Positions 27,001 through 40,870 of a stretch of 64,000 nt of DNA are shown one piece after another. The stretch is from NCBI GenBank assembly GCA_963556195.1, contig CAUVYP010000583.1:310001-374000 (forward strand), given 5' to 3'. Source of the stretch: Sepiola atlantica (Eukaryota > Mollusca > Cephalopoda > Sepiida > Sepiolidae). The notes under the pieces were generated by a model. It did not search any database. It was given only the letters and a program-made list of their open reading frames with translations, and was not told the origin of the DNA. Numbering within the stretch: position 1 is the stretch's first letter; every line of letters begins with the position of its first letter. The position numbers and the translations under genes were made by a program.

Positions 27001-30000
27001 TCACCTTGAATTGTTGATTATATGTTTTGTTGTTAAATGTTAACAATCATCACCTTGAATTGTTGATTATATGTTTTGTTGTTAAATGTTTACAATCATT
27101 ACCTTGAATTGTTGATTATTTGTTTTGTTGTTAAATGTTAACAATCATTACCTTGAATTGTTGATTATTTGTTTTGTTGTTAAATGTTAACAATCATTAC
27201 CTTGAACTGTTGATTATATGTTTTGTTGTTAAATGTTAACAATCATCACCTTTAATTGTTTATTATATGTTTTGTTGTTAAATGTTTACAATCATCACCT
27301 TGAATTGTTGATTATATGTTTTGTTGTTAAATGTTAACAATCATTACCTTGAATTGTTGATTTATATGTTTTGTTGTTAAATGTTAACAATCATCACCTT
27401 GAATTGTTGATTATATGTTTTGTTGTTAAATGTGTACAATCATCACCTTGAATTGTTGATGATATGATTTGTTGTTAAATGTTAACAATCATTACCTTGA
27501 ATTGTTGATTATATGTTTTGTTGTTAAATGTTAACAATCATTACCTTGAATTGTTGATTTATATGTTTTGTTGTTAAATGTTAACAATCATCACCTTGAA
27601 TTGTTGATTATATGTTTTGTTGTTAAATGTTAACAATCATCACCTTGAATTGTTGATTTATATGTTTTGTTGTTAAATGTTAACAATCATCACCTCGAAT
27701 TGTTAATTATATGTTTTGTTGTAAAATGTTAACAATCATCACCTTGAATTGTGGATTATATGTTTTGTTGTTAAATGTTAACAATCATTACCTTGAATTG
27801 TTGATTATATGTTTTGTTGTTAAATGTTAACAATCATTACCTTTAATTGTTGATTATATGTTTTGTTGTTAAATGTTAACAATCATCACCTTGAATTGTT
27901 GATTTATATGTTTTGTTGTTAAATGTTAACAATCATTACCTTGAATTGTTGATTATATGTTTTGTTGTTAAATGTTAACAATCATTACCTTGAATTGTTG
28001 ATTATATGTTTTGTTGTTAAATGTCAACAATCATTACCTTGAATTGTTTATTTATATGTTTTGTTGTTAAATGTTAACAATCATCACCTGGAATTGTTGA
28101 TTATATGTTTTGTTGTTAAATGTTAACAATAATCACCTTGAATTGTTGATTATATGTTTTGTTGTTAAATGTTAACAATCATCACCTTGAATTGTTGATT
28201 ATATATTTTGTTGTTAAATGTTAACAATCATTACCTTGAATTGTTTATTTATATTTTTTGTTGTTAAATGTTAACAATCATCACCTTGAATTGTTGAGTA
28301 TATGTTTTGTTGTTAAATGTTAACAATCATTACCTTGAATTGTTGATTATATGTTTTGTTGTTAAATTTTAACAATCATTACCTTTAATTGTTGATTATA
28401 TGTTTTGTTGTTAAATGTTAACAATCATCACCTTGAATTGTTGATTATATGTTTTGTTGTTAAATGTTAACAATCATTACCTTGAATTGTTGATTATATG
28501 TTTTGTTGTTAAATGTTAACAATCATTACTTTGAATTGTTGATTATATGTTTTGTTGTTAAATGTTAACAATCATTACCTTGAATTGTTTATTTATATGT
28601 TTTCTTGTTAAATGTTAACAATCATTACCTTGAATTGTTGATTATACGTTTTGTTGTTAAATGTTAACAATCATCACCTTGAATTGTTGATTTATATGTT
28701 TTGTTGTTAAATGTTAACAATCATTACCTTGAATTGTTGATTTATATGTTTTGTTGTTAAATGTTAACAATCATCACCTTGAATTCTTGATTTATATGTT
28801 TTGTTGTTAAATGTTAACAATCATCACCTTGAATTGTTGATTATATGTTTTGTTGTTAAATGTTAACAATCATCACCTTGAATTGTTGATTATATGTTTT
28901 GTTGTTAAATGTTAACAATCATTACCTTGAATTGTTGATTATATGTTTTGTTGTTAAATGTTAACAATCATTACCTTTAATTGTTGATTATATGTTTTGT
29001 TGTTAAATGTTAACAATCATCACCTTGAATTGTTGATTTATATGTTTTGTTGTTAAATGTTAACAATCATTACCTTGAATTGTTGATTATATGTTTTGTT
29101 GTTAAATGTTAACAATCATTACCTTGAATTGTTGATTATATGTTTTGTTGTTAAATGTCAACAATCATTACCTTGAATTGTTTATTTATATGTTTTGTTG
29201 TTAAATGTTAACAATCATCACCTTGAATTGTTGATTATATGTTTTGTTGGTAAATGTTAACAATAATCACCTTGAATTGTTGATTATATGTTTTGTTGTT
29301 AAATGTTAACAATCATCACCTTGAATTGTTGATTATATGTTTTGTTGTTAAATGTAAACAATCATTACCTTGAATTGTTGATTTATATGTTTTGTTGTTA
29401 AATGTTAACAATCATCACCTTAAATTGTTGATTATATGTTTTGTTGTTAAATGTTAACAATCATCACCTTGAATTGTTGATTATATGTTTTGTTGTTAAA
29501 TGTTAACAATCATTACCTTGAATTGTATATTTATATGTTTTGTTGTTAAATGTTAACAATCATCACCTTGAATTGTTGATTATATGTTTTGTTGTTAAAT
29601 GTTAACAATCATTACCTTGAATTGTTGATTATATGTTTTGTTGTTAAATTTTAACAATCATTACCTTTAATTGTTGATTATATGTTTTGTTGTTAAATGT
29701 TAACAATCATCACCTTGAATTGTTGATTATATGTTTTGTTGTTAAATGTTAACAATCATTACCTTGAATTGTTGATTATATGTTTTGTTGTTAAATGTTA
29801 ACAATCATTACCTTGAATTGTTTATTTATATGTTTTGTTGTTAAATGTTAACAATCATTACCTTGAATTGTTGATTATACGTTTTGTTGTTAAATGTTAA
29901 CAATCATCACCTTGAATTGTTGATTTATATGTTTTGTTGTTAAATGTTAACAATCATCACCTTGAATTGTCGATTTATATGTTTTGTTGTTAAATGTTAA

Positions 30001-30638
30001 CAATCATCACCTTGAATTGTTGATTTATATGTTTTGTTGTTAAATGTTAACAATCATTACCTTGAATTGTTGATTATATGTTTTGTTGTTAAATGTTAAC
30101 AATCATTACCTTGAATTGTTGATTATACGTTTTGTTGTTAAATGTTAACAATCATTACCTTGAATTGTTGATTATTTGTTTTGTTGTTAAATGTTAACAA
30201 TCATTACCTTGAATTGTTGATTATATGTTTTGTTGTTAAATGTTAACAATCATCACCTTTAATTGTTGATTTATATGTTTTGTTGTTAAATGTTAACAAT
30301 CATCACCTTGAATTGTTGATTATATGTTTTGTTGTTAAATGTTCACAATCATCACCTTGAATTGTTGATTATATGTTTTGTAGTTAAATGTTAACAATCA
30401 TTACCTTGAATTGTTGATTATATGTTTTGTTGTTCAATGTTAACAATCATTACCTTGAATTGTTGATTTATATGTTTTGTTGTTTAATGTTAACAATCAT
30501 CACCTTGAACTGTTGATTATATGTTTTGTTGTTAAATGTTAACAATCATCACCTTGAATTGTTGATTATATGTTTTGTTGTTTAATGTTAACAATCATCA
30601 CCTTGAATTGTTGATTATATGTTTTGTTGTTAAATGTT
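24093..30638 (+). repeat. 6.5-kb block, copy 2 of the 7,244-bp duplication
   Basis: This is the second copy of 16,849-23,394. Private changes seen against copy 1 are a TTACC ending at about 27,100 where copy 1 has TCACC, GTGTAC near 27.43 kb where copy 1 has GTTTAC, and C at 29971 where copy 1 has T. The C at 29971 is shared with 35,340 in the next duplication, so that change came before the 5,369-bp duplication and after the 7,244-bp one. This orders the two events. Confidence 0.93.
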
Positions 30639-33418
30639 TACAATCATCACCTTGAATTGTTGATTATTTGTTTTGTTGTTAAATGTTAACAATCATTACC
30701 TTGAATTGTTGATTATTTGTTTTGTTGTTAAATGTTAACAATCATTACCTTGAATTGTTGATTATATGTTTTGTTGTTAAATGTTAACAATCATCACCTT
30801 TAATTGTTGATTATATGTTTTGTTGTTAAATGTTTACAATCATCACCTTGAATTGTTGATTATATGTTTTGTTGTTAAATGTTAACAATCATTACCTTGA
30901 ATTGTTGATTTATATGTTTTGTTGTTAAATGTTAACAATCATCACCTTGAATTGGTGATTATATGTTTTGTTGTTAAATGTTAACAATCATCACCTTGAA
31001 TTGTTGATTATATGTTTTGTTGTTAAATGTTTACAATCATCACCTTGAATTGTTGATTATTTGTTTTGTTGTTAAATGTTAACAATCATTACCTTGAATT
31101 GTTGATTATTTGTTTTGTTGTTAAATGTTAACAATCATTACCTTGAATTGTTGATTATATGTTTTGTTGTTAAATGTTAACAATCATCACCTTTAATTGT
31201 TGATTATATGTTTTGTTGTTAAATGTTTACAATCATCACCTTGAATTGTTGATTATATGTTTTGTTGTTAAATGTTAACAATCATTACCTTGAATTGTTG
31301 ATTTATATGTTTTGTTGTTAAATGTTAACAATCATCACCTTGAATTGTTGATTATATGTTTTGTTGTTAAATGTTTACAATCATCACCTTGAATTGTTGA
31401 TGATATGATTTGTTGTTAAATGTTAACAATCATTACCTTGAATTGTTGATTATATGTTTTGTTGTTAAATGTTAACAATCATTACCTTGAATTGTTGATT
31501 TATATGTTTTGTTGTTAAATGTTAACAATCATTACCTTGAATTGTTGATTATATGTTTTGTTGTTAAATGTTAACAATCATCACCTTGAATTGTTGATGA
31601 TATGATTTGTTGTTAAATGTTAACAATCATTACCTTGAATTGTTGATTATATGTTTTGTTGTTAAATGTTAACAATCATTACCTTTAATTGTTGATTATA
31701 TGTTTTGTTGTTAAATGTTAACAATCATCACCTTGAATTGGTGATTATATGTTTTGTTGTTAAATGTTAACAATCATCACCTTGAATTGTTGATTATATG
31801 TTTTGTTGTTAAATGTTAACAATCATTACCTTGAATTGTTGATTATATGTTTTGTTGTTAAATGTTAACAATCATTACCTTGAATTGTTGATTATATGTT
31901 TTGTTGTTAAATGTTAACAATCATCACCTTGAATTGTTGATTTATATGTTTTGTTGTTAAATGTTAACAATCATTACCTTGAATTGTTGATTATATGTTT
32001 TGTTGTTAAATGTTAACAATCATTACCTTGAATTGTTGATTATATGTTTTGTTCTTAAATGTCAACAATCATTACCTTGAATTGTTTATTTATATGTTTT
32101 GTTGTTAAATGTTAACAATCATCACCTTGAATTGTTGATTATATGTTTTGTTGTTAAATGTTAACAATCATCACCTTGAATTGTTGATTATATGTTTTGT
32201 TGTTAAATGTAAACAATCATTACCTTGAATTGTTGATTTATATGTTTTGTTGTTAAATGTTAACAATCATCACCTTAAATTGTTCATTATATGTTTTGTT
32301 GTTAAATGTTAACAATCATCACCTTGAATTGTTGATTATATGTTTTGTTGTTAAATGTTAACAATCATTACCTTGAATTGTTTATTAATATGTTTTGTTG
32401 TTAAATGTTAACAATCATCACCTTGAATTGTTGATTATATGTTTTGTTGTTAAATGTTAACAATCATTACCTTGAATTGTTGATTATATGTTTTGTTGTT
32501 AAATTTTAACAATCATTACCTTTAATTGTTGATTATATGTTTTGTTGTTAAATGTTAACAATCATCACCTTGAATTGTTGATTATATGTTTTGTTGTTAA
32601 ATGTTAACAATCATTACCTTGAATTGTTGATTATATGTTTTGTTGTTAAATGTTAACAATCATTACCTTGAATTGTTGATTATATGTTTTGTTGTTAAAT
32701 GTTAACAATCATTACCTTGAATTGTTTATTTATATGTTTTGTTGTTAAATGTTAACAATCATTACCTTGAATTGTTGATTATACGTTTTGTTGTTAAATG
32801 TTAACAATCATCACCTTGAATTGTTGATTTATATGTTTTGTTGTTAAATGTTAACAATCATCACCTTGAATTGTTGATTTATATGTTTTGTTGTTAAATG
32901 TTAACAATCATCACCTTGAATTGTTGATTTATATGTTTTGTTGTTAAATGTTAACAATCATCACCTTGAATTGTTGATTATATGTTTTGTTGTTAAATGT
33001 TAACAATCATTACCTTGAATTGTTGATTATATGTTTTGTTGTTCAATGTTAACAATCATTACCTTGAATTGTTGATTTATATGTTTTGTTGTTTAATGTT
33101 AACAATCATCACCTTGAATTGTTGATTATATGTTTTGTTGTTAAATGTTAACAATCATCACCTTGAATTGTTGATTATATGTTTTGTTGTTAAATGTTAA
33201 CAATCATCACCTTGAATTGTTGATTATATGTTTTGTTGTTAAATGTTTACAATCATCACCTTGAATTGTTGATTATTTGTTTTGTTGTTAAATGTTAACA
33301 ATCATTACCTTGAATTGTTGATTATTTGTTTTGTTGTTAAATGTTAACAATCATTACCTTGAATTGTCGATTATACGTTTTGTTGTTAAATGTTAACAAT
33401 CATCACCTTGAATTGTTG
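28050..33418 (+). repeat. 5,369-bp tandem unit, copy 1
   Basis: This unit aligns with the next one at exactly 5,369 bp. Markers are CCTGGAATT (28090 and 33459), GAATTCTTG (28779 and 34148), TTGGTAAATG (29248 and 34617), TTGTATATTT (29525 and 34894), TTCTTAAATG (32052 and 37421) and TTTATTAAT (32382 and 37751). The match begins just after the T/G difference at 28049/33418. The unit is about 109 monomers long and overlaps the right end of the 7,244-bp copy. Confidence 0.93.
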
Positions 33419-36400
33419 ATTTATATGTTTTGTTGTTAAATGTTAACAATCATCACCTGGAATTGTTGATTATATGTTTTGTTGTTAAATGTTAACAATA
33501 ATCACCTTGAATTGTTGATTATATGTTTTGTTGTTAAATGTTAACAATCATCACCTTGAATTGTTGATTATATATTTTGTTGTTAAATGTTAACAATCAT
33601 TACCTTGAATTGTTTATTTATATTTTTTGTTGTTAAATGTTAACAATCATCACCTTGAATTGTTGAGTATATGTTTTGTTGTTAAATGTTAACAATCATT
33701 ACCTTGAATTGTTGATTATATGTTTTGTTGTTAAATTTTAACAATCATTACCTTTAATTGTTGATTATATGTTTTGTTGTTAAATGTTAACAATCATCAC
33801 CTTGAATTGTTGATTATATGTTTTGTTGTTAAATGTTAACAATCATTACCTTGAATTGTTGATTATATGTTTTGTTGTTAAATGTTAACAATCATTACTT
33901 TGAATTGTTGATTATATGTTTTGTTGTTAAATGTTAACAATCATTACCTTGAATTGTTTATTTATATGTTTTCTTGTTAAATGTTAACAATCATTACCTT
34001 GAATTGTTGATTATACGTTTTGTTGTTAAATGTTAACAATCATCACCTTGAATTGTTGATTTATATGTTTTGTTGTTAAATGTTAACAATCATTACCTTG
34101 AATTGTTGATTTATATGTTTTGTTGTTAAATGTTAACAATCATCACCTTGAATTCTTGATTTATATGTTTTGTTGTTAAATGTTAACAATCATCACCTTG
34201 AATTGTTGATTATATGTTTTGTTGTTAAATGTTAACAATCATCACCTTGAATTGTTGATTATATGTTTTGTTGTTAAATGTTAACAATCATTACCTTGAA
34301 TTGTTGATTATATGTTTTGTTGTTAAATGTTAACAATCATTACCTTTAATTGTTGATTATATGTTTTGTTGTTAAATGTTAACAATCATCACCTTGAATT
34401 GTTGATTTATATGTTTTGTTGTTAAATGTTAACAATCATTACCTTGAATTGTTGATTATATGTTTTGTTGTTAAATGTTAACAATCATTACCTTGAATTG
34501 TTGATTATATGTTTTGTTGTTAAATGTCAACAATCATTACCTTGAATTGTTTATTTATATGTTTTGTTGTTAAATGTTAACAATCATCACCTTGAATTGT
34601 TGATTATATGTTTTGTTGGTAAATGTTAACAATAATCACCTTGAATTGTTGATTATATGTTTTGTTGTTAAATGTTAACAATCATCACCTTGAATTGTTG
34701 ATTATATGTTTTGTTGTTAAATGTAAACAATCATTACCTTGAATTGTTGATTTATATGTTTTGTTGTTAAATGTTAACAATCATCACCTTAAATTGTTGA
34801 TTATATGTTTTGTTGTTAAATGTTAACAATCATCACCTTGAATTGTTGATTATATGTTTTGTTGTTAAATGTTAACAATCATTACCTTGAATTGTATATT
34901 TATATGTTTTGTTGTTAAATGTTAACAATCATCACCTTGAATTGTTGATTATATGTTTTGTTGTTAAATGTTAACAATCATTACCTTGAATTGTTGATTA
35001 TATGTTTTGTTGTTAAATTTTAACAATCATTACCTTTAATTGTTGATTATATGTTTTGTTGTTAAATGTTAACAATCATCACCTTGAATTGTTGATTATA
35101 TGTTTTGTTGTTAAATGTTAACAATCATTACCTTGAATTGTTGATTATATGTTTTGTTGTTAAATGTTAACAATCATTACCTTGAATTGTTTATTTATAT
35201 GTTTTGTTGTTAAATGTTAACAATCATTACCTTGAATTGTTGATTATACGTTTTGTTGTTAAATGTTAACAATCATCACCTTGAATTGTTGATTTATATG
35301 TTTTGTTGTTAAATGTTAACAATCATCACCTTGAATTGTCGATTTATATGTTTTGTTGTTAAATGTTAACAATCATCACCTTGAATTGTTGATTTATATG
35401 TTTTGTTGTTAAATGTTAACAATCATTACCTTGAATTGTTGATTATATGTTTTGTTGTTAAATGTTAACAATCATTACCTTGAATTGTTGATTATACGTT
35501 TTGTTGTTAAATGTTAACAATCATTACCTTGAATTGTTGATTATTTGTTTTGTTGTTAAATGTTAACAATCATTACCTTGAATTGTTGATTATATGTTTT
35601 GTTGTTAAATGTTAACAATCATCACCTTTAATTGTTGATTTATATGTTTTGTTGTTAAATGTTAACAATCATCACCTTGAATTGTTGATTATATGTTTTG
35701 TTGTTAAATGTTCACAATCATCACCTTGAATTGTTGATTATATGTTTTGTAGTTAAATGTTAACAATCATTACCTTGAATTGTTGATTATATGTTTTGTT
35801 GTTCAATGTTAACAATCATTACCTTGAATTGTTGATTTATATGTTTTGTTGTTTAATGTTAACAATCATCACCTTGAACTGTTGATTATATGTTTTGTTG
35901 TTAAATGTTAACAATCATCACCTTGAATTGTTGATTATATGTTTTGTTGTTTAATGTTAACAATCATCACCTTGAATTGTTGATTATATGTTTTGTTGTT
36001 AAATGTTTACAATCATCACCTTGAATTGTTGATTATTTGTTTTGTTGTTAAATGTTAACAATCATTACCTTGAATTGTTGATTATTTGTTTTGTTGTTAA
36101 ATGTTAACAATCATTACCTTGAATTGTTGATTATATGTTTTGTTGTTAAATGTTAACAATCATCACCTTTAATTGTTGATTATATGTTTTGTTGTTAAAT
36201 GTTTACAATCATCACCTTGAATTGTTGATTATATGTTTTGTTGTTAAATGTTAACAATCATTACCTTGAATTGTTGATTTATATGTTTTGTTGTTAAATG
36301 TTAACAATCATCACCTTGAATTGGTGATTATATGTTTTGTTGTTAAATGTTAACAATCATCACCTTGAATTGTTGATTATATGTTTTGTTGTTAAATGTT

Positions 36401-38736
36401 TACAATCATCACCTTGAATTGTTGATTATTTGTTTTGTTGTTAAATGTTAACAATCATTACCTTGAATTGTTGATTATTTGTTTTGTTGTTAAATGTTAA
36501 CAATCATTACCTTGAATTGTTGATTATATGTTTTGTTGTTAAATGTTAACAATCATCACCTTTAATTGTTGATTATATGTTTTGTTGTTAAATGTTTACA
36601 ATCATCACCTTGAATTGTTGATTATATGTTTTGTTGTTAAATGTTAACAATCATTACCTTGAATTGTTGATTTATATGTTTTGTTGTTAAATGTTAACAA
36701 TCATCACCTTGAATTGTTGATTATATGTTTTGTTGTTAAATGTTTACAATCATCACCTTGAATTGTTGATGATATGATTTGTTGTTAAATGTTAACAATC
36801 ATTACCTTGAATTGTTGATTATATGTTTTGTTGTTAAATGTTAACAATCATTACCTTGAATTGTTGATTTATATGTTTTGTTGTTAAATGTTAACAATCA
36901 TTACCTTGAATTGTTGATTATATGTTTTGTTGTTAAATGTTAACAATCATCACCTTGAATTGTTGATGATATGATTTGTTGTTAAATGTTAACAATCATT
37001 ACCTTGAATTGTTGATTATATGTTTTGTTGTTAAATGTTAACAATCATTACCTTTAATTGTTGATTATATGTTTTGTTGTTAAATGTTAACAATCATCAC
37101 CTTGAATTGGTGATTATATGTTTTGTTGTTAAATGTTAACAATCATCACCTTGAATTGTTGATTATATGTTTTGTTGTTAAATGTTAACAATCATTACCT
37201 TGAATTGTTGATTATATGTTTTGTTGTTAAATGTTAACAATCATTACCTTGAATTGTTGATTATATGTTTTGTTGTTAAATGTTAACAATCATCACCTTG
37301 AATTGTTGATTTATATGTTTTGTTGTTAAATGTTAACAATCATTACCTTGAATTGTTGATTATATGTTTTGTTGTTAAATGTTAACAATCATTACCTTGA
37401 ATTGTTGATTATATGTTTTGTTCTTAAATGTCAACAATCATTACCTTGAATTGTTTATTTATATGTTTTGTTGTTAAATGTTAACAATCATCACCTTGAA
37501 TTGTTGATTATATGTTTTGTTGTTAAATGTTAACAATCATCACCTTGAATTGTTGATTATATGTTTTGTTGTTAAATGTAAACAATCATTACCTTGAATT
37601 GTTGATTTATATGTTTTCTTGTTAAATGTTAACAATCATCACCTTAAATTGTTCATTATATGTTTTGTTGTTAAATGTTAACAATCATCACCTTGAATTG
37701 TTGATTATATGTTTTGTTGTTAAATGTTAACAATCATTACCTTGAATTGTTTATTAATATGTTTTGTTGTTAAATGTTAACAATCATCACCTTGAATTGT
37801 TGATTATATGTTTTGTTGTTAAATGTTAACAATCATTACCTTGAATTGTTGATTATATGTTTTGTTGTTAAATTTTAACAATCATTACCTTTAATTGTTG
37901 ATTATATGTTTTGTTGTTAAATGTTAACAATCATCACCTTGAATTGTTGATTATATGTTTTGTTGTTAAATGTTAACAATCATTACCTTGAATTGTTGAT
38001 TATATGTTTTGTTGTTAAATGTTAACAATCATTACCTTGAATTGTTGATTATATGTTTTGTTGTTAAATGTTAACAATCATTACCTTGAATTGTTTATTT
38101 ATATGTTTTGTTGTTAAATGTTAACAATCATTACCTTGAATTGTTGATTATACGTTTTGTTGTTAAATGTTAACAATCATCACCTTGAATTGTTGATTTA
38201 TATGTTTTGTTGTTAAATGTTAACAATCATCACCTTGAATTGTTGATTTATATGTTTTGTTGTTAAATGTTAACAATCATCACCTTGAATTGTTGATTTA
38301 TATGTTTTGTTGTTAAATGTTAACAATCATCACCTTGAATTGTTGATTATATGTTTTGTTGTTAAATGTTAACAATCATTACCTTGAATTGTTGATTATA
38401 TGTTTTGTTGTTCAATGTTAACAATCATTACCTTGAATTGTTGATTTATATGTTTTGTTGTTTAATGTTAACAATCATCACCTTGAATTGTTGATTATAT
38501 GTTTTGTTGTTAAATGTTAACAATCATCACCTTGAATTGTTGATTATATGTTTTGTTGTTAAATGTTAACAATCATCACCTTGAATTGTTGATTATATGT
38601 TTTGTTGTTAAATGTTTACAATCATCACCTTGAATTGTTGATTATTTGTTTTGTTGTTAAATGTTAACAATCATTACCTTGAATTGTTGATTATTTGTTT
38701 TGTTGTTAAATGTTAACAATCATTACCTTGAATTGT
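33419..38736 (+). repeat. 5,369-bp tandem unit, copy 2
   Basis: This is the directly adjacent second copy, collinear with 28,050-33,367 until 38,737, where T replaces the C of GTCGATTATACG in the first copy. I noticed very few differences, for example TTTTCTTG near 37.62 kb where copy 1 has TTTTGTTG. Direct adjacency and high similarity indicate a recent unequal exchange, or a collapsed or duplicated assembly path that should be excluded. Confidence 0.92.
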
Positions 38737-40744
38737 TGATTATATGTTTTGTTGTTAAATGTTAACAATCATCACCTTTAATTGTTGATTATATGTTTTG
38801 TTGTTAAATGTTTACAATCATCACCTTGAATTGTTGATTATATGTTTTGTTGTTAAATGTTAACAATCATTACCTTGAATTGTTTATTTATATGTTTTGT
38901 TGTTAAATGTTTACAATCATTACCTTGAATTGTCGATTATACGTTTTGTTGTTAAATGTTAACAATCATCACCTTGAATTGTTGATTTATATGTTTTGTT
39001 GTTAAATGTTAACAATCATTACCTTGAATTGTTGATTTATATGTTTTGTTGTTAAATGTTAACAATCATCACCTTGAATTGTTGATTTATATGTTTTGTT
39101 GTTAAATGTTAACAATCATCACCTTGAATTGTTGATTATATGTTTTGTTGTTAAATGTTAACAATCATCACCTTGAATTATTGATTATATGTTTTGTTGT
39201 TAAATGTAAACAATCATCACCTTGAATTGTTGATTATATGTTTTGTTGTTAAATGTTTACAATCATCACCTTGAATTGTTGATTATTTGTTTTGTTGTTA
39301 AATGTTAACAATCATTACCTTGAATTGTTGATTATATGTTTTGTTGTTAAATGTTAACAATCATTACCTTGAATTGTTGATTATATGTTTTGTTGTTAAA
39401 TGTAAACAATCATCACCTTGAATTGTTGATTATATGTTTTGTTGTTAAATGTTAACAATCATCACCTTGAATTGTTGATTATATGTTTTGTTGTTAAATG
39501 TTAACAATCATCACCTTGAATTGTTGATTTATATGTTTTTTTGTTAAATGTTAACAATCATCACCTCGAATTGTTAATTATATGTTTTGTTGTAAAATGT
39601 TAACAATCATCACCTTGAATTGTTGATTATATGTTTTGTAGTTAAATGTTAACAATCATTACCTTGAATTGTTGATTATATGTTTTGTTGTTAAATGTTA
39701 ACAATCATTACCTTTAATTGTTGATTATATGTTTTGTTGTTAAATGTTAACAATCATCACCTTGAATTGTTGATTTATATGTTTTGTTGTTAAATGTTAA
39801 CAATCATCACCTTGAATTGTTGATTATATGTTTTGTTGTTAAATGTCAACAATCATTACCTTGAATTGTTGATTATATGTTTTGTTGTTAAATGTCAACA
39901 ATCATTACCTTGAATTGTTTATTTATATGTTTTGTTGTTAAATGTTAACAATCATCACCTTGAATTGTTGATTATATGTTTTGTTGTTAAATGTTAACAA
40001 TAATCACCTTGAATTGTTGATTATATGTTTTGTTGTTAAATGTTAACAATCATCACCTTGAATTGTTGATTATATGTTTTGTTGTTAAATGTAAACAATC
40101 ATTACCTTGAATTGTTGATTTATATGTTTTGTTGTTAAATGTTAACAATCATCACCTTGAATTGTTGATTATATGTTTTGTTGTTAAATGTTAACAATCA
40201 TCACCTTGAATTGTTGATTATATGTTTTGTTGTTAAATGTTAACAATCATTACCTTTAATTGTTGATTTATATGTTTTGTTGTTAAATGTTAACAATCAT
40301 CACCTTGAATTGTTGATTATATGTTTTGTTGTTCAATGTTAACAATCATTACCTTGAATTGTTGATTATATGTTTTGTTGTTAAATGTTAACAATCATTA
40401 CCTTAAATTGTTGATTTATATGTTTTGTTGTTAAATGTTAACAATCATCACCTTGAATTGTTGATTTCTTTGTTTTGTTGTTAAATGTTAACAATCATCA
40501 CCTTGAATTGTTTATTATATGTTTTGTTGTTAAATGTTAACAATCATTACCTTGAATTGTTTATTTATATGTTTTGTTGTTAAATGTAACCAATCATCAC
40601 CTTGAATTGTTGATTATATGTTTTGTTGTTAAATGTTAACAATCATTACCTTTAATTGTTGATTATATGTTTTGTTGTTAAATGTTAACAATCATCACCT
40701 TGAATTGTTGATTATATGTTTTGTTGTTAAATGTTAACAATCAT
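37470..40744 (+). repeat. 3,401-bp tandem unit, copy 1
   Basis: This unit aligns with 40,871-44,145 at 3,401 bp. Markers are TTTATTAAT (37751 and 41152), GTCGATTATACG (38932 and 42333), GATTTCTTTG (40463 and 43864) and TAAATGTAACC (40581 and 43982). Single-base differences seen are A at 39404 against T at 42805 (GTAAAC against GTTAAC) and C at 39808 against T at 43209 in the monomer ending. Its left third is also part of the 5,369-bp unit. Confidence 0.92.
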
Positions 40745-40870
40745 CACCTTGAATTGTTGATTTATATGTTTTGTTGTTAAATGTTAACAATCATTACCTT
40801 GAATTGTTGATTATATGTTTTGTTGTTAAATGTCAACAATCATTACCTTGAATTGTTGATTATATGTTTT

